The notes under the pieces: model-generated | What the model was told of the DNA's origin: nothing | Seen by the model: only the letters and a program-made list of their open reading frames with translations | The model's database searches: none | Assembly: GCA_017433905.1 (NCBI GenBank) | Contig: JAFRGI010000009.1 | Span: 1-42,083, forward strand | Direction of reading: 5' to 3' | DNA from: Ruminococcus sp. | GTDB taxonomy: Bacteria > Bacillota > Clostridia > Oscillospirales > Acutalibacteraceae | DNA: 42,083 bases | Made by a program: the position numbers and the translations under genes | In this document: positions 17,101-24,360 of the stretch, piece by piece | Numbering within the stretch: the first letter of the stretch is position 1 | Layout: the number at the start of each line of letters is the position of its first letter

Positions 17101-20100
17101 TTTCCGGCATCACCACTCCTGTATTCACCAACGATTACAAGCGCGGCGATGTGAAGATTATCAAGGCTCTGGAAGACTTCGACGGAACCAAGCTGGATGA
17201 CGCAAGCTATCAGAACGTTGAGTTCCCGATAGTTGCCACTGTCGTTTATCCCAACGGTGACAAGGATACCGTAAACGGCAAGATCAGCGCCGGCAAGCCT
17301 TTCGAGATCAAGGATCTCCCCTACGGCACCAAGGTTAGCGTTACCGAGACCGATACCATGGGCATGACGCTCAAGAGCATCGATCCCGAAGAAGTGAGCG
17401 TCGGCGAAGAGGTTAAGGTTATTACCGTAACCAACAAGCGTACCGATCTCGAACCCGCAGATGTACAGATTCCCGCCAAGAAGATTCTCAAGGGCGCAGA
17501 CATCTCGAAGTATGACAAAGAGTTTGAGTTCAAGCTCACAGGCAACGGCATCGACATGACTGCCAAAAACGACGCCAGCGGCAACGTTCTCTTTGACAAG
17601 ATCAACTTCCGTCTCAGAAACGGCGCAAATGACGTGGCAGAGAAGAACACCATTCTTATTGACAAGGCAGATGCGCTCAAAGGTAAGACCTTTACCTTCA
17701 CCGTTAGCGAGATCCCCGGAAACCGCGCGGATATGGACTTTGATTCCAACAGCTACACGGTTGACGTATTGGTTACCGCAACCGAAACCATCAGCAAGAT
17801 CACACTTTCTGTGAAATTTGATCCCCAAAACACCCCTGAGTTTGTTAATACCAAGCTCGGCAAAGTGAAGCTTACCAAGGTGGTGCAGGACGTTGACGGT
17901 TCTACCATGACGCCCGACGTTGACTTTAAGTTTATTGCAAAGATCGGCAACGATATTCTGGATGATAACATCATCATCAACGTATCCAAAGCAGATCAGG
18001 CAACATACACCACAAAGTATCTCCCGGTTGGCACCGTTGTTACCTTCGAAGAGGTGGACGCAGCCGGCTTCGTGAAGGAGTCTGCTAAGTCCGTCACCGT
18101 TAAGGACGATACCGACGGTTCCGAAATGGCTACGGTTGAATTTGTCAACAAGCGTTTGGAGCCCGGCGAGACACAATTCCCGGTTGAGTTCACCAAGGTG
18201 TTGAAGTATGATACCATCCAGAAAGATCAGTTCGCATTTGAGCTGACAGAGGGCAGAGGCTTCGCCAAAGGCACCACTGTTAAGAATGATGCTGCCGGTA
18301 AGGTTCTGTTCGGTGACGTTATCGTGAAGTATGACAAGACCGGCACCAAGCAGGACGACAACACGACACACACCATCTACCTCAAGGACAGCGACTTTAA
18401 CCAGGACGGCGACGCAACCCTTACCTTCGTAGCAAAAGAGCTTGTCGGCAACGAGACAGGTATGATCTACGACGGTATGTCTGTCACCTTGACGGTAGTT
18501 ATCCATCAGGATGTTACCCCCAGCAAGGTTACGCTTAGCGTGAAGTCCTCCGACCACAGCAAGGGCGGCGAGGCAGTTACCGACTTTGTCAACATCAAGA
18601 CCGGTCTCGTAACCATCAAGAAGACGGTTAAGAAGATTGACGAAAGCGGCAATGTCGTTGATATTGATCCCGCAGTAGACGTCAAGGCAGCTTCCCAGAC
18701 CTTTAAGGCTCTGGTAGAGGTTAAATATCCCGAATCGACTCAGTTTGTTTCTGCAGCCGGTTTGGCATACACAGCTTCCGATTTGAGCGGCTCTCACAAG
18801 ATCGGCAACGACGGCAAGGTTGAGCTCAAGCACAACAGAACCATCACGATCGACGGTCTGTTCAAGGGCACCATCGTCAGAGTTACGGAAGATCCCGATC
18901 CCAACTACACCACTTCCTACACTTCACAGGAAGCAACTGTCGGCGGAGAGGTTAATTTCGTACACATCACCAATACGCTCCAGAAGCCCGGTCAGGTAAC
19001 TCTGGACGTCTCCAAGCAGTTCACTGAAGATGCCTTGAAGGCAGGCGTGAACAAAAAAGAAAACACCAACAAGTTTATATTCCAGATGACAGGCGATAAG
19101 AGCAATCCGGTTCTGGCGAATTACGATTCTACCGTTGTTCTCGATAAGTACGACGCGGATGACAAGCTGATCACCACAGGTACTTTTGCTCCTCTCGTAT
19201 TCCCGGCTGAGTATCAGTACGGTCAGGGCACAGACGTGAAGTTCACGGTTGTCGAAAAGACTGTCGATACTAACGACAAGAATATCATCTACGATACAAG
19301 CGTATTTGAGGTTACGTACACTGTTTCACAGGGTGCAAGCGGTCTCGTAATTTCCGGTCCGACCATCACCAAGGATGGCGAGCCTGTTTCCGGCATCACC
19401 ACTCCTGTATTCACCAACGATTACAAGCGCGGCGATGTGAAGATTGTTAAGGCAATCGAGGATTATGACGGTTCTGCTATCACAGATGTGGCTGTTGCAG
19501 ACGTGGAGTTCCCCGTAACTGCAACCGTTAAATATCCCAACGGTACGGATACAACCGTAAACGGCACCATCAGTGTGAACAAACCCTTCGAAATCAAGGA
19601 TCTCCCCTACGGCACCAAGGTTAGCGTTACCGAGACCGATACCAAGGGCATGACGCTCAAGAGCATCGATCCCGAAGAAGTGACCGTCGGTGAGGAGATA
19701 AAGGTTATTACCGTAACCAACAAGCGTACCGATATCGTACCTACAGATGTACAGATTTCTGCCAAGAAGATTCTCAAAGGTGCAGACATCTCGAAGTATG
19801 ACAAAGAGTTTGAGTTCAAGCTCACAGGCAACGGCATCAACATGACTGCCAAGAACGACGCCACCGGCAACGTTCTCTTTGACAAGATTAACTTCCGTCT
19901 GAGCAACGGCACAGGCGATGTTGCAGAGAAGGACACCATCCTTGTTGACAAGGCAGACGCTATTGCGGGCAAGGTATTCACCTTCACTGTCAGCGAGATC
20001 CCCGGAAACCGTGCAGATATTGACTTTGATACCAATACCTACGACGTGGACGTCAAGGTAACAGCCGTTACAACGCTCGGCAAGATTGAGCTCAAAGCAG

Positions 20101-21335
20101 AAGTTATTTCGCAGGATATTCCTACCTTTGTCAACCCCAAGCTTGGCAAAGTTAAACTCACCAAACTGGTCAAGGATATCGACGGTTCTGCTGTGAAACC
20201 CGACGTAGACTTCAAGTTTACCGCAAAGGCAGACGGCAAGATCCTCGATGACAACATCATTATCAATGTATCCAAAGCAGATCAGGCAACATACACAACA
20301 AAGTATCTCCCGGTTGGCACCGTTGTCACCTTCGAAGAAGTTGACGCAGCCGGCTTCGAGTGCAAGCAGCCCATTCAGAACGTCACCGTAACAGACGATA
20401 CCGACGGTTCCGAAATGGCAACAGTTGAATTTATCAACCAGCGTCCGCAGCCCGGACAGACAAGCATTGTTCTCTCCGCTCTCAAGACGGTAGAAGGTTA
20501 CAAGCTTTCCGAAAACGATTTCAGCTTCACAGCGAAGGGCAGAGGTCTCGACGAGACTGTGAAGAATGCGGCCACCGGCAGCATCACCTTCAGCGAAATC
20601 GTTTATAAGTACACCAAGGGCAGCGAGCAGGATCAGGGCAATACGGTTTATCTCCGCGACAGCGACTTTGTTGACGGCAAGGCTACTCTCAACTATGAGA
20701 TTAAAGAGGTTGTCGGCAAAAATAACGACATCATTTACGCGACCAACACCGTAAAAGCAGTTGTGACCGTTGTGAAGACCGAAACCGCAAGCACAATCAC
20801 GCTCACAGCAACGGCTGCATATCCCGACGGCACAACCTTCACAAACCCCGCACGCAAGGGTAGTGCAACCATCATCAAGAAGGATCAGGAAGGCAATCCT
20901 GTAGACGGCGTGGAGTTTACCTTATTCAAGGTTACCTCCGACGGTCTGTCCAGAGACGATGTTCTCAAGAACGGCGTAAAGGTTGGCGCTAAGACAACCA
21001 GCGGCGGCACTGTTAAGTTTGAGGATCTCGACCTCTATGTTGACGACGCCCAGACTCTGAGCAATCCGTCCTATCAGTGGTATTGCTTCGCTGAGACCGA
21101 TCCCGGTCAGGGTCACAACCTCAACAGCGAGCTGACCTTCTTCCAGATCCCCACAGAGGGCGTCTATGACGTAGAGTTTACTTACATGAACGGTAAGATT
21201 ACTGTACCCACCTCCGGTGGCGAGGGTATGTTCACCTTCACCGTAGCAGGCTCCATCATCCTCGCAGTTGCGGCTGTGATGCTTGCAGCATACGTGATCT
21301 TTACAAAGAAGTCTCGTAAAAAATCTTCACACTAA
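11172..21335 (+). CDS. Giant sortase-anchored surface protein: fibro-slime domain plus about 20 Ig-like/isopeptide modules
   Basis: The 3387-residue protein starts at TTG 11172 (AAGGAGG 7 bp upstream) with a signal peptide of about 42 residues. Residues about 78-470 form a fibro-slime/PA14-like domain with DFKGDDDLWVYI, LVLDMGGAH and MTVFYMERGLIESNC. After a linker, from about 636 to 3225, two module types alternate about ten times. One is a DUF5979-like beta domain (opening VKxxK, ending with a GTxVxxTE and VTNKR pattern). The other resembles the streptococcal pilin isopeptide linker (FxFxL, then KxxGKVxF, then a YT(I/V)xE-type strand). A SpaA-like domain follows (about 3228-3340). The C terminus has VPTSGG (3345-3350), a hydrophobic helix and KKSRKKSSH, a sortase signal of LPXTG type. 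It is probably a long stalk with an adhesive tip. The backbone pilin gene follows 31 bp later. Confidence 0.88.
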   Translation: MQQSKQQGFGLKNKITASLLSLTILGTGILPIVSTAAVASAAETEDTAAVASAAETDESVGVGVPYTANVNQQNDANKGVLWANATYFDYLSDTELNNGWLNPLQAGTGFNGSSDEWFTHQQFNRALSTRYAQLGITGNSSDVKPLYYGNLSPIGDDYKTSSHDKGSSFAGAFGNTCKDWTGDIVHNVPVQVPNSSRKLGGWNMSVQGLMSNTLNNDKLAFGNGAAAPFFDEDYLLNGDGSRYARVVKSQFPFRRDTTASGYEKYVFDSTDARDNVYFTWDQGDRPVAVNYGSGQQYGVRDGLSTFMYQTTSGYGIFPFNNASNNFKGNKSSNENINYAFGIRTEVGFSVPDGGKIPDTNDPITFDFKGDDDLWVYIQELNEKDQPVGDAKLVLDMGGAHKQSEGQINFRDKTSTVQQVANTDSGASEGAKTVSFDFDYSKTYKMTVFYMERGLIESNCEMSFTMTPRDTNYKVTEKIDTTNVNGGLKDAVTGLDSFTFTPTVEGAKTGQFKYNLYTMDDSGAVIKEEKNKNATDSFTLGHNQMAELLNVYEQKDKIVTTQTRGSSLLQYTTVWDYYNNVTGQELSNSGGVIPSTTTSVPTSEEELINDSSNPDPYKYAELQANFKNAPVISDVKVKKKIVDFKGEEITSGAGADEEFEVQALVCLTSDGQYKPYDLEYQTGSSTTKTATDGKFTIKGGETVTFPNMPVGAKIKFVETLSSGSKFDPDKITSDPEELTIGEDADANLVSITNTRVNPENVEVPFEVSKKIITETHQQVDGATLGEEYTFELCYRDATGDLVIDTVTIQDPNADSKTVPFGKKMIFTTESVSGDATTGYLHTDGKAEGETFKFVIREVLTEDQKKLIRQPAEQELEVKVYYDKANNKLTLVPPDQAGSASDPEYKGDFVNPVKVGDVDIFKEVKNLDGDLTPEDKAKEFSAKVTFTFNGKTYTHGVPFYYYVDDSLQGEKLADSQEITLKHGRKISFRGLPVGTIVKVTETADPEYVVSYNPQEVTITANSDGSPATVTANVINTRQKSDNVTLGVKKFLEYADVAAKAGINIGTAGFQFKLTETTEATSSYTETVTATGEKVMFAPIKFDHAGTRTFTIEEKPGTIPNMDYSTQKFYVSVTAEKDAASNELHVTNITYKDDNGDTVYTVNNQSSVDLDDEAFKAVFKNTYGKGAVLFNKSVLNNNGTVVDSDTTQFKVKVEIRYPQERAFATRAFDYQTITGSSAPVDATSTDGNVTVTAGSTIKIINLPIGSEVKITETDAKGYLPYYTKGQTLVAVAESSLEPDTEGATTTIENQKVSIPVDLKAKKVTKDFDIEEGAFTFTLGKSAVIQTKTNDANGGVSFDKITYEVRSDGKQSTNSNVVIKPSDFKDGVYTDTYTIKEAVGNNTYIDYDTHEFRAVVTIKATEIQGAAGVCKYEASVSYTDDKGTAIEDLPTFTNPWKFGGVSITKEVLDFDGTPFDTDLAFKIDVKFTYPAKYTGQKQQDTTITLSKADGWKKEFKNLPIGTVVTVSEQDDSRHGMVVSYSPQTVTITENDKENMSFITVTNKRLEPVATVFPVQYEKYLKYDTLKAKQFGFQMNEARAIRIGGFAWNDENGIVDFGKVTVEYDKTGTKIDDASAQIVYLNDNDFDQNGYAYLSYTAKEMIGQDQGIDMFYETMAVTQTAKIKKVVNADKTVLIYEGSTYTKGEETDTRFVNEKVGSVTIEKIVKKTDEQGQIVDIDPAVDTKAAAQTFQALVELKYPGATQFVSAAGIISIYEDLAEPYSHFQKIGNDGKIELKHGRVYTINGLPKGTVVRVTEDSDPNYSTSYSTQEVTVGGDIDIIRVNNTLQKPGQVTLDVSKQFTDNAKKAGVNKKENTNKFIFQMTADKSNPVLADYDSTVVLDKYDADDKLITTGTFAPLVFPAEYQYGQGTDVKFTVVEKTVDTNDKNIIYDTSVFEVTYTVSQGASGLVISGPSITKDGKPVSGITTPVFTNDYKRGDVKIIKALEDFDGTKLDDASYQNVEFPIVATVVYPNGDKDTVNGKISAGKPFEIKDLPYGTKVSVTETDTMGMTLKSIDPEEVSVGEEVKVITVTNKRTDLEPADVQIPAKKILKGADISKYDKEFEFKLTGNGIDMTAKNDASGNVLFDKINFRLRNGANDVAEKNTILIDKADALKGKTFTFTVSEIPGNRADMDFDSNSYTVDVLVTATETISKITLSVKFDPQNTPEFVNTKLGKVKLTKVVQDVDGSTMTPDVDFKFIAKIGNDILDDNIIINVSKADQATYTTKYLPVGTVVTFEEVDAAGFVKESAKSVTVKDDTDGSEMATVEFVNKRLEPGETQFPVEFTKVLKYDTIQKDQFAFELTEGRGFAKGTTVKNDAAGKVLFGDVIVKYDKTGTKQDDNTTHTIYLKDSDFNQDGDATLTFVAKELVGNETGMIYDGMSVTLTVVIHQDVTPSKVTLSVKSSDHSKGGEAVTDFVNIKTGLVTIKKTVKKIDESGNVVDIDPAVDVKAASQTFKALVEVKYPESTQFVSAAGLAYTASDLSGSHKIGNDGKVELKHNRTITIDGLFKGTIVRVTEDPDPNYTTSYTSQEATVGGEVNFVHITNTLQKPGQVTLDVSKQFTEDALKAGVNKKENTNKFIFQMTGDKSNPVLANYDSTVVLDKYDADDKLITTGTFAPLVFPAEYQYGQGTDVKFTVVEKTVDTNDKNIIYDTSVFEVTYTVSQGASGLVISGPTITKDGEPVSGITTPVFTNDYKRGDVKIVKAIEDYDGSAITDVAVADVEFPVTATVKYPNGTDTTVNGTISVNKPFEIKDLPYGTKVSVTETDTKGMTLKSIDPEEVTVGEEIKVITVTNKRTDIVPTDVQISAKKILKGADISKYDKEFEFKLTGNGINMTAKNDATGNVLFDKINFRLSNGTGDVAEKDTILVDKADAIAGKVFTFTVSEIPGNRADIDFDTNTYDVDVKVTAVTTLGKIELKAEVISQDIPTFVNPKLGKVKLTKLVKDIDGSAVKPDVDFKFTAKADGKILDDNIIINVSKADQATYTTKYLPVGTVVTFEEVDAAGFECKQPIQNVTVTDDTDGSEMATVEFINQRPQPGQTSIVLSALKTVEGYKLSENDFSFTAKGRGLDETVKNAATGSITFSEIVYKYTKGSEQDQGNTVYLRDSDFVDGKATLNYEIKEVVGKNNDIIYATNTVKAVVTVVKTETASTITLTATAAYPDGTTFTNPARKGSATIIKKDQEGNPVDGVEFTLFKVTSDGLSRDDVLKNGVKVGAKTTSGGTVKFEDLDLYVDDAQTLSNPSYQWYCFAETDPGQGHNLNSELTFFQIPTEGVYDVEFTYMNGKITVPTSGGEGMFTFTVAGSIILAVAAVMLAAYVIFTKKSRKKSSH
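11280..11345 (+). repeat. Tandem 36-bp repeat at the signal-peptide end
   Basis: The 36-bp unit starting GCGGTTGCGTCCGCAG occurs at 11280 and again at 11316; the first 26 bases are identical. It doubles the peptide AVASAAET, so the predicted signal peptidase site (ASA before AET) is present twice. Confidence 0.85.
15870..20456 (+). repeat. Tandem duplication of a six-domain block in the giant surface protein
   Basis: Copy A is 15870-18173 (2304 bp) and copy B is 18174-20456 (2283 bp), each three linker plus three DUF5979-like modules. They align throughout, with the longest near-identical stretch at 16692-17480 against 18978-19766 (offset exactly 2286 bp). Other parts have drifted, notably the first linker module, so conversion or selection has kept some modules alike. 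Confidence 0.85.
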
Positions 21336-21366
21336 GTTGTAAATAAAACTGATTAAAGGAGAATGA

Positions 21367-22773
21367 ATGATGAAAATTACAACCAGAGTTATCTCTATTG
21401 TGCTGGCAGCTCTCATGCTTGCGGCAATGATTCCGTTGACAATAGCTTCTGCTGCAAACACCTATCAATTGAAAGTAACCAGCACCAAAGAAGGTTTTGC
21501 ATTTGAGATCATCAAGGTTGCTGATATTGATACCACAAAGGGTACCTACAGCAGCACCGACTATCCCGATGTTCTCACCGCTCTCAAGAAGGGTGACGTA
21601 ATCGCAGCTCTCGCAGCCTGCGACGCCATTGACTGGAGCAAGCAGTCTTATACTCCTGTTGCTACTTACGCAACCACCGATACAGGCGTTAAGACAATTG
21701 ATGTTCCCGCAGGTGTGTACTATACCAGATGCACCAAAATGCCCGACACCGTTAAGTCTGTCAAGAACCGCATTATCCCCGTTCCCTACTATGAGGATGA
21801 TCAGTGGAAGACTCCTACCGAAGTGATCGATCTTGCTTCCAAGATCGTCATTGAGCCCGAAGTTGAAAAGTCCATCATCGAGGACGGCAAAAAGACTGAC
21901 CACAGTGTTGTCAGCATCGGCGACACCGTTGAGTTTGAGCTCCTCGCTACCGTTGCAGGTTCTGTGACCGAGAAGCTCGACAAATATGCGATCGTGGATA
22001 CCATGGAGAAGGGTTTCACTTACACCAAGGATTCTGAAACCGTATCTCTTGTGAAAAACGGTGCAGCTCCCAAGGTTTTGGGTAAGTCGGAGTATACAAT
22101 GACTTTTGCCAATGACGGTACAGACTCTTTCCGCGTTGATATTGCTCAGAGCGTACTTGACACCGACGAGTTTTATAGCTACACGGACGTAGTCGTCAAC
22201 TTCAAGGGTGTGCTCAATGACGACGCAAAGATCGGCAAAGAGGGCAACGTGAACAAAGACGAGCTCGTTTACAAGCATAAAGGACAGCCCGAGACACATG
22301 TTCCCGGTAACGAAGTTTATGTATTTACCTGCAAGATCGACGTAACCAAGATCGACGAAGCTACAAAGGCTCCCGTTAAGGACAACCCCGCTGAGATCAC
22401 CCTGTTTGCTGCTGACAAAAAGACTGTTTTGGCTAAGGGTATGACTGACAGCAACGGTCAGATCGACTTCAAGGGTCTCAAGGCAGGCACCTACTACGTT
22501 CAAGAGACCAAGGCTCCTAAAGGCTACAACCTCAATACCACTATGTATGAAGTAAAGCTCGTTCCCGTTATTTCTAAGGAAGGCGGCAAGCTCGTTATGA
22601 CGCTCGATACCTCCACAGGTACCAGCAACGTAATCGAGGTTGAGGATACCAAATCCGAAATTCCTACTACTGGTGGCGCAGGTACCATGATGTTTATGAT
22701 CATCGGTGGCAGCCTCATTCTTCTCGCAGGCGCTCTCTTCGTTGTTGTTATGAAGAAGAAAAGCAGCAAGTAA
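21367..22773 (+). CDS. LPXTG-like anchored backbone pilin (SpaH/EbpB-like)
   Basis: The 468-residue protein has a signal peptide (to about residue 28, ending ASAANTY) and an N-terminal domain to about 160. A fimbrial isopeptide D2 domain follows (about 166-300, from VEKSIIEDGKK to GNVNKDELVY, which supply the Lys and Asn for an internal bond). A SpaA/Cna-B type domain (about 320-425) has the E-box YYVQETKAPKGY at about 376-387. The sorting signal is IPTTGG (432-437), a hydrophobic helix and KKKSSK. The pilin-motif region reads DLASKIVIEP in place of the usual YPK, leaving one lysine as the likely sortase acceptor. Start 21367 or 21370; AAAGGAG is upstream of both. It shares the operon with the giant protein, which could be a tip or accessory subunit. 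Confidence 0.88.
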   Translation: MMKITTRVISIVLAALMLAAMIPLTIASAANTYQLKVTSTKEGFAFEIIKVADIDTTKGTYSSTDYPDVLTALKKGDVIAALAACDAIDWSKQSYTPVATYATTDTGVKTIDVPAGVYYTRCTKMPDTVKSVKNRIIPVPYYEDDQWKTPTEVIDLASKIVIEPEVEKSIIEDGKKTDHSVVSIGDTVEFELLATVAGSVTEKLDKYAIVDTMEKGFTYTKDSETVSLVKNGAAPKVLGKSEYTMTFANDGTDSFRVDIAQSVLDTDEFYSYTDVVVNFKGVLNDDAKIGKEGNVNKDELVYKHKGQPETHVPGNEVYVFTCKIDVTKIDEATKAPVKDNPAEITLFAADKKTVLAKGMTDSNGQIDFKGLKAGTYYVQETKAPKGYNLNTTMYEVKLVPVISKEGGKLVMTLDTSTGTSNVIEVEDTKSEIPTTGGAGTMMFMIIGGSLILLAGALFVVVMKKKSSK

Positions 22774-22820
22774 GAAACAACTGCATCTAAGCTGACAGAG
22801 TGTCTTTCAGCTTAACCACA

Positions 22821-22852
22821 ACCGGCGTGTCTTCGGACACGCCGGTTTTTTT
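22821..22852 (+). terminator. Terminator of the surface-protein/pilin operon
   Basis: ACCGGCGTGTC, a TTCG tetraloop and GACACGCCGGT are followed by seven T. A smaller hairpin (AAGCTGA with TCAGCTT, 22789-22813) precedes it. Confidence 0.92.
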
Positions 22853-22880
22853 CGGCAGAATCGCGGTGCCGGAGCTTTGC

Positions 22881-22909
22881 TTGACTTTCTGCGTGGTTTC
22901 GGGTACAAT
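22881..22909 (+). promoter_or_regulatory. Promoter of the MBOAT-DHHW operon
   Basis: TTGACT (22881-22886) and TACAAT (22904-22909) are 17 bp apart. The predicted start near 22916 makes the ATG at 22914 untranslatable and supports the TTG start at 22944. Confidence 0.72.
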
Positions 22910-22943
22910 AACAATGTATGACGTCAAGAAAGGAGAGTTAAGT

Positions 22944-24338
22944 TTGGTTTTTTCCAGCTTGGTGTTTCTGTTTGCTTATCTCGCGCTGACTCTGTTGATC
23001 TACTACGCTGTTCCGCGTAAGGGCAGAAACATTTTCTTATTCTTCATCAATCTCCTGTTTTACGGCTGGGGAGAGCCGACGCTGGTATTTTTGATGGTGT
23101 TCAACATCTTCTTCAACTACCTCGGCGGTTTTCTTGTCGACAAATTCAGGCAGGACGATAAGAAAAAGAAGCTGTTTCTGGTTTTGACCTGCGTGTTGGA
23201 TATCGGCATTCTTGCCGTATTCAAATATATGGGGATGCTTGTCGGTACCATCAATATGCTCCCTTTCCTGCAAATTCCTACCGTGCAAATCAGTTTGCCC
23301 ATCGGCATTAGCTTCTATACGTTCCAAACGATGAGTTACGTCATTGACGTTTACCGCAACGACGCGCCGGTGTCTAAAAGCTTTATCAATTTCGGTACCT
23401 ACGTTGCCCTCTTTCCGCAGCTGATTGCGGGTCCGATCGTTCGCTACCGCGACGTTGCCTATCAGCTCAATCACCGAAACGAAACGCTCGACCGCTTCAC
23501 CAAGGGCGTCAAGCTGTTCTGCGTGGGTCTGGGCAAAAAGGTACTCATTGCCAATCAGATGGGCGCGCTGACCACCGCTATGTTCGGCAATCCCGAAGAA
23601 AACGGCGTGTTGGGTACGTGGGTTGGCATCCTCGCCTACACTTTCCAGATTTATTTTGACTTTTCGGGTTACTCCGATATGGCGTGCGGACTGGGTAACC
23701 TGTTTGGCTTCGAGTTCCTAAAAAACTTTGAATATCCCTATATCTCCACTTCCATTACGGACTTTTGGAGGCGGTGGCATATTTCTCTTTCTACGTGGTT
23801 TAAGGAATATGTGTATATACCGCTCGGCGGCAATCGTAAGGGCGTCAAACGCCAGATCATCAATCTCCTGATTGTTTGGGGGTTGACGGGACTTTGGCAC
23901 GGCGCGTCCTACAACTTCATTTTTTGGGGCCTGTACTACGGGTTGCTCCTGATTCTCGAGAAATTTGTCCTCAAAAAACGCCTCGATCGTTTGCCTGGGT
24001 TTGCGCGGCATATCTACACTCTTTTTATTGTGATGATCGGCTGGGGACTTTTCTACTTCACAGACGTCAACCAGCTTTTCGGTTTTCTCGGAGACCTCTT
24101 CAATTTCGGAAACGGTGTTTGCAGTCAGAGCGCGTGGAACCTGACGCTCAGTTACCTACCGATTCTGGTGATTGCCGGCATTGCCGCAACGCCGCTCGGC
24201 GCGAACCTTTACGCGACGTTCAGCCAAAAGAAGTATATCTGGATTGCCGAGACTGTTTTTTGTGTCGTCATTCTTTTTGTGAGTACGGCAAGTCTCGTCC
24301 ATCAGAGCTACAACCCGTTCCTGTATTTCCGGTTCTAA
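22944..24338 (+). CDS. MBOAT family membrane O-acyltransferase (AlgI/DltB type)
   Basis: The 464-residue protein has about 10-12 membrane helices. It carries the family signatures FWRRWHISLSTWFKEYVY and, after IPLGGNRKG, the helix GLWHGASYNFIFWG with the invariant active-site histidine. Such enzymes carry an activated acyl group across the membrane for O-acylation of surface glycans or teichoic acids. The start is TTG 22944 with AAAGGAG 8 bp upstream; longer frames run back through the promoter. The DHHW gene follows 22 bp later, the usual AlgI plus AlgJ/X-like pairing. The gene is just downstream of the pilin operon but has its own promoter, so a link to pili is unproven. Confidence 0.92.
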   Translation: MVFSSLVFLFAYLALTLLIYYAVPRKGRNIFLFFINLLFYGWGEPTLVFLMVFNIFFNYLGGFLVDKFRQDDKKKKLFLVLTCVLDIGILAVFKYMGMLVGTINMLPFLQIPTVQISLPIGISFYTFQTMSYVIDVYRNDAPVSKSFINFGTYVALFPQLIAGPIVRYRDVAYQLNHRNETLDRFTKGVKLFCVGLGKKVLIANQMGALTTAMFGNPEENGVLGTWVGILAYTFQIYFDFSGYSDMACGLGNLFGFEFLKNFEYPYISTSITDFWRRWHISLSTWFKEYVYIPLGGNRKGVKRQIINLLIVWGLTGLWHGASYNFIFWGLYYGLLLILEKFVLKKRLDRLPGFARHIYTLFIVMIGWGLFYFTDVNQLFGFLGDLFNFGNGVCSQSAWNLTLSYLPILVIAGIAATPLGANLYATFSQKKYIWIAETVFCVVILFVSTASLVHQSYNPFLYFRF

Positions 24339-24360
24339 CCTCCACCAAACACGGATCAAG

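Noticed and set aside
22800-22943. Longer N terminus for the MBOAT protein
   Set aside because: The extra sequence covers the pilin operon's terminator and the MBOAT gene's own promoter; TTG 22944 has the ribosome site.
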